Positions 1 to 8,214 of a stretch of DNA of 53,652 nt are shown here, one piece after another (the first letter of the stretch is position 1; every line of letters begins with the position of its first letter). The notes below the pieces were generated by a model. That model was not told the DNA's origin. It saw only the letters and a program-made list of their open reading frames with translations, and did not search any database. The translations under genes were made by a program, and so were the position numbers. Source of the stretch: a virus; IMG/VR virus record IMGVR_UViG_3300034284_000127, positions 1 to 53,652 of that record. One strand, 5' to 3'.

Positions 1-2
1 AC

Positions 3-1049
3 TACTATGTTAACGCATTGAATGACCGTTCACGTTATGTATGGTGGACTTCACATATTTCTGGTAACTCAAGTTGGGGTAGCGCTGCTGCAGGCACAAC
101 ATTTGATGCCGCAAACGGTACAAGAAACCCAGTTTATGCTTCTCTTGCAGGTGGTGCTGATGGTACTATTACTGCTGCTAGTACAATTACTGCATACGGA
201 CTGTTTGTTAATCCAGATTCCGTTGATATTTCATTAGTTGTTTCTGGTAGTGCTGATGCTACTGTTGAGGCATACTTGATTTCAAGTCTTGCTGAAGTGC
301 GTAAAGACTGCTTGGTGTTCTTGTCACCATCTAAAGCTTCTGTTGTAGATAACGCTGGTTCAGAATTGACTTCAGTAATTGCTTACCGTGATGCATTGAC
401 TTCAACTTCATATGCAGTTATGGACTCTGGTTACAAATACCAATTCGACAAGTACAATGACGTATACCGCTGGGTTCCATTGAATGGTGACATTGCAGGT
501 ATCTGTGCTCGTACAGACCTAGAGCGTGACCCATGGTTCTCTCCAGGTGGTGTTAACCGTGGTATCGTTAAGAACGTTATCAAATTGGCATGGAATCCAA
601 CTAAGGCTGAACGTGATAGCTTGTATGTTAAAGGCGTTAACCCAGTTGTTACATTCCCAGGTGAAGGTACTATCTTGTTTGGTGACAAGACAATGTTGGC
701 TCGTCCATCAGTATTTGACCGAATCAATGTTCGCCGTTTGTTCGTTGTGCTTGAAAAGTCTATTGCTCGTGCAGCTCGTTCTTCAATGTTCGAATTCAAC
801 GACCAATTCACAAGAGCTCAGTTTGTAAACTTGGTTGAACCATACCTCCGTGATATTCAGGGTCGCCGTGGTATTACTGACTTCCGTGTTGTTTGTGATG
901 AAACAAATAACACAGCAAACGTAATTGATTCAAACCAATTCGTTGGCGATATCTATATTAAACCTGCCCGTTCAATTAACTTTATTCAACTTAACTTTGT
1001 TGCAGTTCGCACAGGCGTTACATTTGAAGAAGTTGTTGGCCGCTTCTAA
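3..1049 (+). CDS. 18: Tail sheath protein, C-terminal part (gp18-like), cut by the window edge
   Basis: This subunit would polymerise around the tail tube and contract at infection. The frame is open to the window edge, so the start lies upstream; the TTG at 18 is not taken as a start. The visible ~348 residues end in the conserved sheath C-terminal domain: an arginine-rich helix (INVRRLFVVLEKSIARA), then RGRRGITDF-like and IYIKPARSINFIQLNF strands that form the inter-subunit handshake in T4 gp18. The tail tube gene follows 26 nt downstream, the standard T4 order. Family assignment is strong; the N-terminal domains are not in view. Confidence 0.95.
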   Translation, partial: YYVNALNDRSRYVWWTSHISGNSSWGSAAAGTTFDAANGTRNPVYASLAGGADGTITAASTITAYGLFVNPDSVDISLVVSGSADATVEAYLISSLAEVRKDCLVFLSPSKASVVDNAGSELTSVIAYRDALTSTSYAVMDSGYKYQFDKYNDVYRWVPLNGDIAGICARTDLERDPWFSPGGVNRGIVKNVIKLAWNPTKAERDSLYVKGVNPVVTFPGEGTILFGDKTMLARPSVFDRINVRRLFVVLEKSIARAARSSMFEFNDQFTRAQFVNLVEPYLRDIQGRRGITDFRVVCDETNNTANVIDSNQFVGDIYIKPARSINFIQLNFVAVRTGVTFEEVVGRF

Positions 1050-1055
1050 TAAATA
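1048..1055 (+). promoter_or_regulatory. Possible T4-type late promoter (AATAAATA)
   Basis: AATAAATA overlaps the sheath stop codon and differs from the T4 late consensus TATAAATA only at the first base. It sits 20 nt upstream of the tail tube ATG, leaving room for the visible AGGAG ribosome-binding site. In this AT-rich sequence a one-mismatch match can occur by chance, so the call is tentative. Confidence 0.4.
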
Positions 1056-1075
1056 GAGAAACAGGAGAATATTAA

Positions 1076-1621
1076 ATGGCTTTTAATGTAAACGAATTCC
1101 GCTCACAGTTAACTGGAGACGGTGCCCGTCCAAATTTATTTGAAGTTTCGTTGCCGTTCCCTGCGTTCTCTGTTCCAGGAAACGCACAAGCAAAAACAAC
1201 TTTCATGTGTAAATCAGCACAATTGCCTGGCTCAACGCTAGGTGTTGTGCCTATGAATTACTTTGGTAGAGAGTTGAAGTTTGTAGGTAACAGAACTTTC
1301 GCAGATTGGACAATCACAATTATCAATGATGAAGATTTCGTCATTCGTAATGCTTTCGAACGCTGGATGGCTGGTATCAATTCACATGGTACTAATGTCC
1401 GTAACCCAGCTGCTTTGACACCAGGCGGTTATACTGTAGATGGTACAGTTACACAGTATGGTAAAAAAGGCGACTCTCTGAAGAAGTACAAGTTTATTGG
1501 CTTGTTCCCTTCAGACATTACTCCAATCGATGTTGATTGGGGTTCTAATGATACGATTGAGGAGTTTTCCGTGTCTCTCACCTATCAATGGTGGGAATCA
1601 GTATCAGACAATGTGATTTAA
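1076..1621 (+). CDS. 19: Tail tube protein (gp19-like)
   Basis: This subunit forms the hexameric rings of the inner tail tube through which DNA passes. At 181 residues it is close to the T4 gp19 length (~163). Typical family features are the N-terminal FEVSLPFP strand, a central LPGSTLGVVP segment, FADWTITIINDEDFVIRNAFERW in the middle and a C-terminal FSVSLTYQWWE strand (quoted segments are separate). The start has ACAGGAG seven bases upstream. It lies between the sheath and portal genes and is followed by a strong intrinsic terminator. A second tube-fold protein is encoded at 8215-8754. Confidence 0.93.
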   Translation: MAFNVNEFRSQLTGDGARPNLFEVSLPFPAFSVPGNAQAKTTFMCKSAQLPGSTLGVVPMNYFGRELKFVGNRTFADWTITIINDEDFVIRNAFERWMAGINSHGTNVRNPAALTPGGYTVDGTVTQYGKKGDSLKKYKFIGLFPSDITPIDVDWGSNDTIEEFSVSLTYQWWESVSDNVI

Positions 1622-1652
1622 GGAGAAGGACTTCGGTCCTTTTCCATTTTTT
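1622..1652 (+). terminator. Intrinsic terminator with TTCG tetraloop after the tail tube gene
   Basis: GGAGAAGGAC and GTCCTTTTCC form a ten-pair stem (one G-T wobble) closed by a TTCG loop, followed by A and six T. It starts directly after the tube stop codon and would end the sheath-tube transcript. The portal gene begins only 15 nt later, so portal expression needs read-through or an unrecognised promoter. Confidence 0.88.
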
Positions 1653-1666
1653 AGAATGGATATAAT

Positions 1667-3325
1667 ATGGCAATAAAATTATTCGGGTTTACACTCGGAG
1701 AAAAGGACATTGTTCAGGAACAAAAACCTGAACAAGCTTCCTTTACGCTTCCAACAAGTGCAATGGATGATGGTGCAGTTACCATTACCCAGAATGCTTA
1801 CTATGGAACATACGTAGATTTAGAAGGTGCAGTTCGTAATGAACTGGAACTAATTACCCGCTATCGTGAGATGGCAAACCACCCTGAGTTAGAAATGGCC
1901 ATTGATGATATCGTCAATGAAGCTATCACTCATGATGTTACTGGTCGTACTGTTGACATTGTTTTAGATAAACTAAAGCAACCAGAATCAATTAAGAAAA
2001 AGATTATTGAAGAATTCAATACTGTTCTTAAACTTTTAAACTTCAATAACCTTTCTGATGACTTGTTCAAACGTTGGTATATTGATGGTAGAATTTATTA
2101 CCATGTTGTGGTCGATGAGAGTCAACCTAAACAAGGTATCCAAGAGTTAAGATATATTGATCCACGTAAGATTCGTAAAGTACGTGAGATTAAAAAAGAT
2201 AGAGACCCTAAAACAGGTACTCAAATTATTAAGTCTATTGCCGAATACTATGTCTATAATGACAAGGGTACTACGACACAACAATATAGCGCACAAGTAT
2301 CTCAAGGTATTCGTATTGCGCCTGAGTCCATTCTAAATGTGACTTCTGGTTTGATGGATGCTAAGAATACATTTGTGATTTCTTATTTACATAAGGCTAT
2401 TAAGCCTCTGAATCAGTTGCGTATGATTGAAGATGCGGTTGTTATTTACCGTATTTCAAGAGCACCTGAACGCCGCATTTTCTACATTGACGTTGGTAAC
2501 TTACCAAAAGGTAAGGCTGAACAATACTTGCGTGATGTTATGGTTAAGTATCGTAACAAGATGGTGTATGATGCTCAGACTGGTGAGTTGCGTGATGACC
2601 GTAAACACATGTCTATGCTTGAAGACTTCTGGTTGCCTCGCCGTGAAGGTGGTAAAGGTACAGAGATTACTACACTACCTGCTGGCCAAAACCTTGGTGA
2701 GTTGGAAGATGTTAAGTATTTCAGACAGAAACTTCTTCAGTCATTGAATGTGCCTATCAGCCGTTTAGAACCACAACAAGGTGGTATGATTGGTGTTGGT
2801 CGTACAACAGAAGTTACCCGTGATGAAGTTAAGTTCACTAAGTTTATTATTAGATTGCGTAATAAATTCTCTCAAATCTTTGACCATGCTTTGCGAACAC
2901 AGTTGGTACTGAAAGGTATCTGTACTGCTGACGAATGGGATGAATTCAGAGAAGTAATCTATTATGATTACAAGAAAGATAATAACTTTACCGAAATGCG
3001 TGATGCAGAGTTGTTGCAAACTAGAGTACAACTGTTGCAAGTGGTTGACCCATATATTGGTCGTTACTACTCCGCTGATTGGGTTAGAAGAAACATTCTA
3101 CAAATGTCTGATGAAACCATTGATGAAATGGACAAACAGATTGCTGTAGAAGAAAAAGATGGAACTGGCGGACCGACAATGCCTATTCCTGGCCAAGAAC
3201 AACAGGCCACTAATGAAGATTATCCTCCAGAGGATAATACAATTGATGATAAATCCGCAGAATCTAAAACACCAACTTTAGATGCTGAAGTGGATAAATT
3301 TTCATCGAGACTAAATAGAAAATAA
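1667..3325 (+). CDS. 20: Portal vertex protein (gp20-like)
   Basis: This would be the dodecameric portal, which nucleates prohead assembly and serves as the DNA packaging channel. At 552 residues it is close to T4 gp20 (524). Family segments are clear: GTYVDLEGAVRNELELITRY near the N-terminus, a KRWYIDGRIYYH stretch, ELRYIDPRKIRKVREI, LEDAVVIYRISRAPERR-like text in the crown/stem region, and an acidic C-terminal tail ending in KFSSRLNRK. No good Shine-Dalgarno precedes the ATG; the bases in front read GATATAAT. The next gene overlaps its stop region. Identification is secure. Confidence 0.95.
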   Translation: MAIKLFGFTLGEKDIVQEQKPEQASFTLPTSAMDDGAVTITQNAYYGTYVDLEGAVRNELELITRYREMANHPELEMAIDDIVNEAITHDVTGRTVDIVLDKLKQPESIKKKIIEEFNTVLKLLNFNNLSDDLFKRWYIDGRIYYHVVVDESQPKQGIQELRYIDPRKIRKVREIKKDRDPKTGTQIIKSIAEYYVYNDKGTTTQQYSAQVSQGIRIAPESILNVTSGLMDAKNTFVISYLHKAIKPLNQLRMIEDAVVIYRISRAPERRIFYIDVGNLPKGKAEQYLRDVMVKYRNKMVYDAQTGELRDDRKHMSMLEDFWLPRREGGKGTEITTLPAGQNLGELEDVKYFRQKLLQSLNVPISRLEPQQGGMIGVGRTTEVTRDEVKFTKFIIRLRNKFSQIFDHALRTQLVLKGICTADEWDEFREVIYYDYKKDNNFTEMRDAELLQTRVQLLQVVDPYIGRYYSADWVRRNILQMSDETIDEMDKQIAVEEKDGTGGPTMPIPGQEQQATNEDYPPEDNTIDDKSAESKTPTLDAEVDKFSSRLNRK

Positions 3326-3336
3326 TGGAGATTAAA

Positions 3337-3519
3337 ATGGAAGTTCAAGATTTTATTAATAGTGTTGCCACAGGCAATGCATCTGAAGCAAAAGACACTT
3401 TGAATGATTTGCTATCAGCACGAGCCTTTGATGCTTTGGCAGCAAAGAAAATTGAAATTGCTCAATCTTTGTTCAATGATAAGCAAGCAGAGACACCAGA
3501 AACTACAGAAGCAGAATGA
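3337..3519 (+). CDS. 67: Small prohead core protein (gp67-like)
   Basis: This 60-residue protein resembles T4 gp67, a minor scaffold-core component removed by the prohead protease. The pattern SVATGNASEAKDTLNDLL followed by ARAFDALAAKKIEIAQSLF parallels the T4 NDLVAARKLF...IDLIKEEKIAIARNF helix pair, and the C-terminus is acidic (ETPETTEAE), as in the family. An ATG at 3325 overlaps the portal stop, but the ATG at 3337 has GGAG six bases upstream and begins like the family, so it is preferred. Gene order portal-67-x-68-21 agrees with T4. Confidence 0.75.
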   Translation: MEVQDFINSVATGNASEAKDTLNDLLSARAFDALAAKKIEIAQSLFNDKQAETPETTEAE

Positions 3520-4295
3520 AATCGTTAAACGAATTTAAGTCTATTGTTGAAGAAGAAAAGTCGGACTATTCCAAGTTCGATGTTTTAGTTCGTGCTGGTC
3601 TGGCCAATAAGGCACAGATGCAACGAATTCATGCCGTGTTGGATAAAATGAAAGAAGAAAGACCTACTTTCAATAATGCAGACCGCATGATTGTCCAAAA
3701 CCTTTTCAATAAAATGGTAGACTTAATTTCGAATAACAAACAGATTAACCAACAAGCTCGCCGTTCAATTAAAGAAGTTACTGACGTAATTGACACGGCA
3801 GACTTTAAGGTTAGTCCAAGTGGTCGTAAATTAAAAGCACACAAGGTTGAATTTGATACTGAAGTTAAAGAGTCTATTCAACTTGAAGGTGTAGATACAC
3901 CACGTGACCCTCCTGCTGTTCTTGTACTAAAGCGCAAATCTATTCGTATGTATCCAGACAATACTAGAATTGCCCTTTATTATAACAATACATTGGACAA
4001 ATACTTTTCGATCCCTTATGGACCAAAAATTGATGCACCAATCCAATCTGAAGAAACTCAGATTCAAGAATCAGTTATGGATGCTTTGCATAGAATTGTA
4101 AAGACCAAACAACACGAACCAGTTCAATTTGCCGATGGTACAAAGATGAAAGTTGACCACTATACTGCGTCAGCAATTACTCAAGTACATAAAGCTTTGA
4201 ACGATGATAATAAAAAGAAGTATGAGTCGATGGTAAATAAGTCTAAAGAACATTTAGGCCGTGCTTCTGATTTTGCATTTAGGCATATGAAATGA
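3516..4295 (+). CDS. Head-region protein of unknown function with internal-protein-like N-terminus
   Basis: This 259-residue protein has no function I recognise. It lies between the gp67- and gp68-like core genes and overlaps both by four bases (ATGA), so it is translated with the prohead core. Its N-terminus MKSLNEFKSIVEEE resembles the capsid-targeting peptide of T4 internal proteins (MKTYQEFIAE), with IVE as a possible gp21 site. The body is charged and probably helical (RRSIKEVTDVIDTADF), with a beta-rich centre (PAVLVLKRKSIRMYP, RIALYYNNTLDKYFSIPYG). By context it is an inner head or core protein; an enzymatic role is not excluded. Confidence 0.6.
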   Translation: MKSLNEFKSIVEEEKSDYSKFDVLVRAGLANKAQMQRIHAVLDKMKEERPTFNNADRMIVQNLFNKMVDLISNNKQINQQARRSIKEVTDVIDTADFKVSPSGRKLKAHKVEFDTEVKESIQLEGVDTPRDPPAVLVLKRKSIRMYPDNTRIALYYNNTLDKYFSIPYGPKIDAPIQSEETQIQESVMDALHRIVKTKQHEPVQFADGTKMKVDHYTASAITQVHKALNDDNKKKYESMVNKSKEHLGRASDFAFRHMK

Positions 4296-4726
4296 CCTTT
4301 GTGGAATCTATTATACATAGAAAGTTGGATGAAGCAAGAGAAACAATTCATGCTCGTCTTAATGAAATCGTGTCTCAACGTCTTGAAGAAGCAAAGCGTT
4401 ATATTGCAGCCGACATGTTTGAAGAAGTTATTTTAGATGAAGCAAGTTCAAACATTATTAAAATGGGTAGAATTCAAAAGATTCGCCGTAGAATTAGAAG
4501 AAATGCTAAAGGTCGTATTGTCGTTCAAAAGAATGTTAAACGTTCAGGCATTAAAGGTTACAGAATTTCGGGCAATACACTTAAACGTATATCTGCTACA
4601 TCACGCCTTCATAAAGCGAGAATGTTAAAGCGTTCTTGGAAAACAACACGTAAAGCTAAATTGCGCCGTTCATTGTTAAAAAGAAAAATGTCAATGCGTA
4701 GGCGCTCATCCATGGGAATAAAATAA
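4292..4726 (+). CDS. 68: Prohead core protein (gp68-like)
   Basis: This 144-residue protein has an amphipathic acidic N-terminal helix region (LDEARETIHARLNEIVSQRL) and a very basic C-terminus with many RR and KR pairs. The transition motif NIIKMGRIQKIRRRIRR, then SGIKGYRISGNTLKRIS, matches the gp68 prohead core family as I remember it. Its place just upstream of the protease and scaffold genes agrees. It overlaps the preceding stop by four bases. The basic tail could contact DNA or the acidic scaffold; that is inference. Confidence 0.72.
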   Translation: MTFVESIIHRKLDEARETIHARLNEIVSQRLEEAKRYIAADMFEEVILDEASSNIIKMGRIQKIRRRIRRNAKGRIVVQKNVKRSGIKGYRISGNTLKRISATSRLHKARMLKRSWKTTRKAKLRRSLLKRKMSMRRRSSMGIK

Positions 4727-4727
4727 A

Positions 4728-5084
4728 ATGGCACTAGAAGTTACAAACTCACTAAGAGGTCCATCTGTTATCAGATGCGTTGAACCTGGAACATACACTA
4801 TCAATCTTACAGATTTGAGAAAAAATACAGTTATAGAAACAGTAACATCTGCCGATATTAAGCGTGTTACATGGTCAACGAATGGCAGTATTACTATTGT
4901 TCGTAATATTACTCCAGTCTTGTCACTACAAGGTTCTGGTGAAATGAGATTTGATGAATTTGGCCACTCGATTGCAAATAACAATACAGCTAATGTTGTT
5001 GTTACGATTGCAACTGGCGGCACTTTGGTTATGGAATTAAGTAAGCAAGCTACATTCTCTGTAGATGTTAATACTGGAGCATAA
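4728..5084 (+). CDS. Small beta-rich virion protein, unknown
   Basis: This 118-residue protein has alternating hydrophobic and polar strands and no catalytic motif (TYTINLTDLRKNTVIETV, ITIVRNITPVLSLQGSGEM, ANVVVTIATGGTLVMEL). Similar small proteins occur in the capsid block of environmental T4-likes. By position between gp68 and gp21 it is probably a head-associated structural protein, for instance a decoration or neck component. The start follows the gp68 stop after one base, suggesting translational coupling. The specific role is unknown. Confidence 0.6.
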   Translation: MALEVTNSLRGPSVIRCVEPGTYTINLTDLRKNTVIETVTSADIKRVTWSTNGSITIVRNITPVLSLQGSGEMRFDEFGHSIANNNTANVVVTIATGGTLVMELSKQATFSVDVNTGA

Positions 5085-5088
5085 CCCA

Positions 5089-5739
5089 ATGAAATTAATT
5101 ACCGAAACAATTGAAAGTGTTAAGTACCTATCAGAAGCTTCTGAGAATGGTAAAAAACACTTGTACATTGAAGGCACATTCCTAGTTGGCGATAAAGTAA
5201 ATCGTAACAATAGAATGTATAAAATGAACACGTTACGTGAAGAAGTAAAGAGATATAATGAAGAATACATTAAAACAAACCGTGCTTTAGGTGAACTAGG
5301 CCACCCTGACACACCATCTATTAACTTAGAACGTGTGTCACATAAGATTGTGTCCTTAGATGAAGATGGCAACACCTTCTATGGTAAAGCATTAATTCTA
5401 GAAACTCCTTACGGTCAAATCGTAAAGAATTTTATTGAGAACAATATTCAAGTTGGAGTGTCATCGAGAGCTATGGGTTCTGTTGTGCAAACAAGAGAAG
5501 GATACAACCTAGTTCAAGACGACCTTAAACTTGCCACGGCAGCTGACATTGTTGCCGACCCATCAGCCCCTGGCGCTTTCGTCAATGGTATTATGGAGAA
5601 TAAAGAATGGATGTTTGTTGAAGGCCGTTTCGTAGAAATGGACTTTGATGATGCTAAAAAACAAATAAGAGCGGCTTCTTCCAAACAAATAGAGGAAGTT
5701 GCGCTAAAATTATTTGAAAATTACTTACGAAAACTTTAA
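5089..5739 (+). CDS. 21: Prohead protease (gp21-like, herpesvirus-type serine protease fold)
   Basis: This 216-residue maturation protease would cleave scaffold, core, capsid and internal proteins after h-x-E sites. Likely catalytic residues are His72 in ELGHPDTP and Ser125 or Ser126 in VGVSSRAMG, with Asp153/Asp157 in TAADIVADPSAPGAF downstream, in the order expected for the S77-like family. The ATG at 5089 is chosen because MKLITETIES begins there with GGAG ten bases upstream. The N-terminus contains ITE and LSE, candidate self-processing sites. It sits directly upstream of the scaffold gene, as in T4. Confidence 0.93.
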   Translation: MKLITETIESVKYLSEASENGKKHLYIEGTFLVGDKVNRNNRMYKMNTLREEVKRYNEEYIKTNRALGELGHPDTPSINLERVSHKIVSLDEDGNTFYGKALILETPYGQIVKNFIENNIQVGVSSRAMGSVVQTREGYNLVQDDLKLATAADIVADPSAPGAFVNGIMENKEWMFVEGRFVEMDFDDAKKQIRAASSKQIEEVALKLFENYLRKL

Positions 5740-5742
5740 TTT

Positions 5743-5750
5743 TATAAATA
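5743..5750 (+). promoter_or_regulatory. T4-type late promoter TATAAATA before the scaffold gene
   Basis: An exact TATAAATA lies between the protease and scaffold genes, 22 nt before the scaffold ATG, with AAAGGAG in between. T4 late promoters consist of this -10 octamer alone and are read by host polymerase with gp55, gp33 and the clamp. A gp55 homologue is encoded at 17329-17868, which supports the reading. It would drive scaffold and major capsid. Confidence 0.85.
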
Positions 5751-5772
5751 AGAAATCAAAAGGAGATTCCTA

Positions 5773-6771
5773 ATGGCAAACAGTAAACTAATGGAAGCCG
5801 CAGCCGATATTCTTGCAGGAAGCAAGAAGACAGCCTCAAGCATGCCAGCCCAAAAACTGCCTGGTGAGGTTCAAGACCTCGGTGGCCCAACTAATACAGA
5901 TGCTCATCCAATGGGTGACTCTGAGAAGATTGATGCTACCAAAGGTGCTAAGAGCGCTACACCACCAGCTACAAAACCATCAGCAGCTTCTGCTGACACT
6001 CAGAACAAGCCAGTTGGTGGCAAAAAAACTATGAGTGAAGAAGAAATAACACATGACATGAATTCGTTGTTCTCAGATGACGATACCATTTCAGAAGATT
6101 TTAAATCCAAAGCTGCAACAATTTTTGAAGCTCGTGTCTTTGACCGTGTATCTCAAATTGAAGAAGAAACAGAAGAACGATATGCCGGCATGCTTGAAGA
6201 AGCAGTTGAGACTATCAAGGCCGACTTGACCGAAAAGGTTGATGACTACCTTTCTTATGTTGTTGAGCAATGGATGGCAGACAATGAAATTGCAGTTGAA
6301 TCCGGTCTTCGTGCCGAATTGACTGAAGACTTCATTGGCGGCTTGAAGAATTTGTTCACAGAACATTACATCGATGTTCCTGCTGACAAAGTGGACCTAG
6401 TTGAAGAACTTTCTACTAAAGTGGAAGAACTAGAGTCTAAACTTAATGAAGAAATTGAAACAGGTATTCAATTGAAGAAATCGCTCATTGAATCCCATAA
6501 AGCAGAAATTGCACATGAAGTCTGTGATGGACTTGCAGCTACTCAAGCTGAAAAAGTAAAAGCACTTGCAGAGAGTGTTGATTTTTCTACAGAGGAAGAA
6601 TACAAAGAAAAGCTTGAGACAATCCGTGAGAACTATTTCCCATCTGGCACTAAAAAGGCTGATGTGAGAGACCTACATGAGCAAGTAGAAGATGGTAGCG
6701 AGAAACAAGTAACCGCTGCTGATCCATACGTTGCTTCTGTCATGCAAGCAATTTCGAAAACTAAAATTTAA
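5773..6771 (+). CDS. 22: Prohead scaffold core protein (gp22-like)
   Basis: This major scaffold is expected to fill the prohead and be degraded by gp21. At 332 residues it is acidic and highly helical, with a coiled-coil stretch (VEELSTKVEELESKLNEEIE) and many LxE/IxE-type sites. The N-terminal ~90 residues are Ala/Pro/Ser/Thr-rich and probably disordered. It ends with VASVMQAISKTKI. It lies between the protease and the capsid, as in T4, and has its own late promoter and a good AAGGAG. T4 gp22 is shorter (269); the extra length is mainly the N-terminal linker. Confidence 0.9.
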   Translation: MANSKLMEAAADILAGSKKTASSMPAQKLPGEVQDLGGPTNTDAHPMGDSEKIDATKGAKSATPPATKPSAASADTQNKPVGGKKTMSEEEITHDMNSLFSDDDTISEDFKSKAATIFEARVFDRVSQIEEETEERYAGMLEEAVETIKADLTEKVDDYLSYVVEQWMADNEIAVESGLRAELTEDFIGGLKNLFTEHYIDVPADKVDLVEELSTKVEELESKLNEEIETGIQLKKSLIESHKAEIAHEVCDGLAATQAEKVKALAESVDFSTEEEYKEKLETIRENYFPSGTKKADVRDLHEQVEDGSEKQVTAADPYVASVMQAISKTKI

Positions 6772-6797
6772 TTAAACAAATCCACAAGGAGAATTAT

Positions 6798-8138
6798 ATG
6801 TATTTGTCAGAAAGTCTACAAAAGAAATGGGAAGGCGTACTGGAGCACCCAGACCTCCCAGCTATTAAAGATCCATACCGTAAGGCCGTTACTGCTGTCG
6901 TGCTTGAGAACCAAGCCGTTGAAATGCAGAAATCTGCTGGTATGTTGTATGAAACAGCACCAACGAACTCTATGGGTTCTACAAACGGTGGTTTCCAAGG
7001 CGGTTCAGCTGCTGCAGGTCCTGTTGCCGGTTTCGATCCAATCCTTATCAGCTTGGTTCGCCGTTCATTGCCTAACCTGATTGCTTATGATATCTGCGGC
7101 GTTCAGCCAATGACTGGACCTACAGGTCTTATCTTCGCAATGCGTACTAAGTATGCAGGTCAATCCGGTACTGAAGCCTTCTTCAACGAAGCTAACACTG
7201 GTTTCTCTGGTTTGGGTACCTCTGGTAACCAAGCATTTGCAGAAGGCACATTGCCAACAGAAATCTTCACAGGTAATGCCGCTGCTGTTGGTGCTATGTC
7301 AACAGCTCGTGCTGAAGCCTTGGGTGATGGCGCTGCTGCTAACGCATTCCAAGAAATGGCATTCTCTATTGAGAAAGTTACTGTTACTGCAAAGACTCGT
7401 GCTTTGAAGGCAGAATACTCAATGGAACTTGCACAAGACTTGAAAGCAGTCCACGGTTTGGACGCAGAAACAGAATTGGCAAACATCTTGTCTTCTGAAA
7501 TTCTTGCTGAAATTAACCGTGAAGTGGTTCGTACAGTTTATGCATCTGCTAAAATCGGTGCACAAGTTGGTACAACTACTGCTGGTGTGTTCAACCTTGA
7601 CACAGACTCTAATGGTCGTTGGATGGTCGAAAAAGTTAAAGGTTTGGCATTCCAAATCGAGCGTGAAGCTAATACTATTGCCAAGACTACTCGTAGAGGC
7701 AAAGGTAACATCATGATTTGTTCATCTGATGTTGCTTCCGCTTTGGCAATGGCTGGTATCCTTGATTATCAATCTGCTCTCAGCTCACAAGTTAGCTTGA
7801 CAGTTGATGACACAGGTAACACATTCGCTGGTACCATCTTCGGTCGTATCAAGGTCTATATTGACCCATACTTCCCAGCTAACTTCTCTAGCGAATTCGC
7901 TGTTGTTGGTTACAAAGGTACTAATGCCTATGACGCTGGTCTGTTCTACTGCCCATACGTACCGTTGCAAATGGTTCGTGCAGTTGATACGGGTACATTC
8001 CAACCAAAAATTGGTTTCAAAACTCGTTACGGATTGGTTGCAAACCCATTCGCAGAAGGTACTAACCAAGGTTTGGGTGCATTGAACACTCAAGCTAACA
8101 ACTACTACCGTGCATTCCGCATCAGCAACTTGATGTAA
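6798..8138 (+). CDS. 23: Major capsid protein (gp23-like, HK97 fold)
   Basis: This 446-residue protein would build the hexamers of the head. Family landmarks are LVRRSLPNLIAYDICGVQPM, GPTGLIFAMRTKY and, in the N-terminal arm, the cleavage region SAGMLYETAPTNSMG. T4 gp23 is cut by gp21 after Glu65 in an LTEAEIGG context; the equivalent here would be after Glu52 in MLYE, giving a mature protein of about 394 residues. The C-terminus (YYRAFRISNLM) is also typical. CAAGGAG precedes the ATG. Codon choice is biased towards CGT, GGT and AAC, as expected for a highly expressed gene. Confidence 0.97.
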   Translation: MYLSESLQKKWEGVLEHPDLPAIKDPYRKAVTAVVLENQAVEMQKSAGMLYETAPTNSMGSTNGGFQGGSAAAGPVAGFDPILISLVRRSLPNLIAYDICGVQPMTGPTGLIFAMRTKYAGQSGTEAFFNEANTGFSGLGTSGNQAFAEGTLPTEIFTGNAAAVGAMSTARAEALGDGAAANAFQEMAFSIEKVTVTAKTRALKAEYSMELAQDLKAVHGLDAETELANILSSEILAEINREVVRTVYASAKIGAQVGTTTAGVFNLDTDSNGRWMVEKVKGLAFQIEREANTIAKTTRRGKGNIMICSSDVASALAMAGILDYQSALSSQVSLTVDDTGNTFAGTIFGRIKVYIDPYFPANFSSEFAVVGYKGTNAYDAGLFYCPYVPLQMVRAVDTGTFQPKIGFKTRYGLVANPFAEGTNQGLGALNTQANNYYRAFRISNLM

Positions 8139-8143
8139 TCTAA

Positions 8144-8161
8144 ACCTCCGTTAAGAGAGGT
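8144..8161 (+). repeat. Short hairpin after the major capsid gene
   Basis: ACCTC and GAGGT form a five-pair stem around an eight-base loop just after the capsid stop. There is no T-run, so it is not a terminator alone. It precedes the strong terminator at 8166 and may protect the capsid mRNA 3' end; that role is inference. Confidence 0.4.
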
Positions 8162-8165
8162 ACTT

Positions 8166-8197
8166 AAAAGAGGGACAGAAATGTTCCTCTTTTTTTT
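8166..8197 (+). terminator. Intrinsic terminator after the major capsid gene
   Basis: AAAAGAGGGAC and GTTCCTCTTTT pair over eleven positions (one wobble) around the loop AGAAAT, followed by a run of eight T. It would end the scaffold-capsid transcript, and a new late promoter starts five bases downstream. Confidence 0.92.
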
Positions 8198-8201
8198 GCT
8201 T

Positions 8202-8209
8202 TATAAATA
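8202..8209 (+). promoter_or_regulatory. T4-type late promoter TATAAATA touching the next start codon
   Basis: An exact TATAAATA follows the capsid terminator. Counting the octamer as -13 to -6, +1 falls on base 8215, the A of the ATG of the next gene, so the transcript is predicted to be leaderless. Confidence 0.8.
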
Positions 8210-8214
8210 ACCAT

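Noticed and set aside
1661-1666. TATAAT directly before the portal ATG as a promoter
   Set aside because: The predicted transcription start would fall at about 1673, inside the coding sequence, so it cannot serve the portal start codon, and no -35 is present.
7160-7486. Open frame on the minus strand within the major capsid gene (and similar minus-strand frames at 48574-49086, 4706-5089, 50107-50520)
   Set aside because: They lie opposite strongly coding frames, lack ribosome-binding sites and promoters, and have composition expected from the antisense of biased codons.
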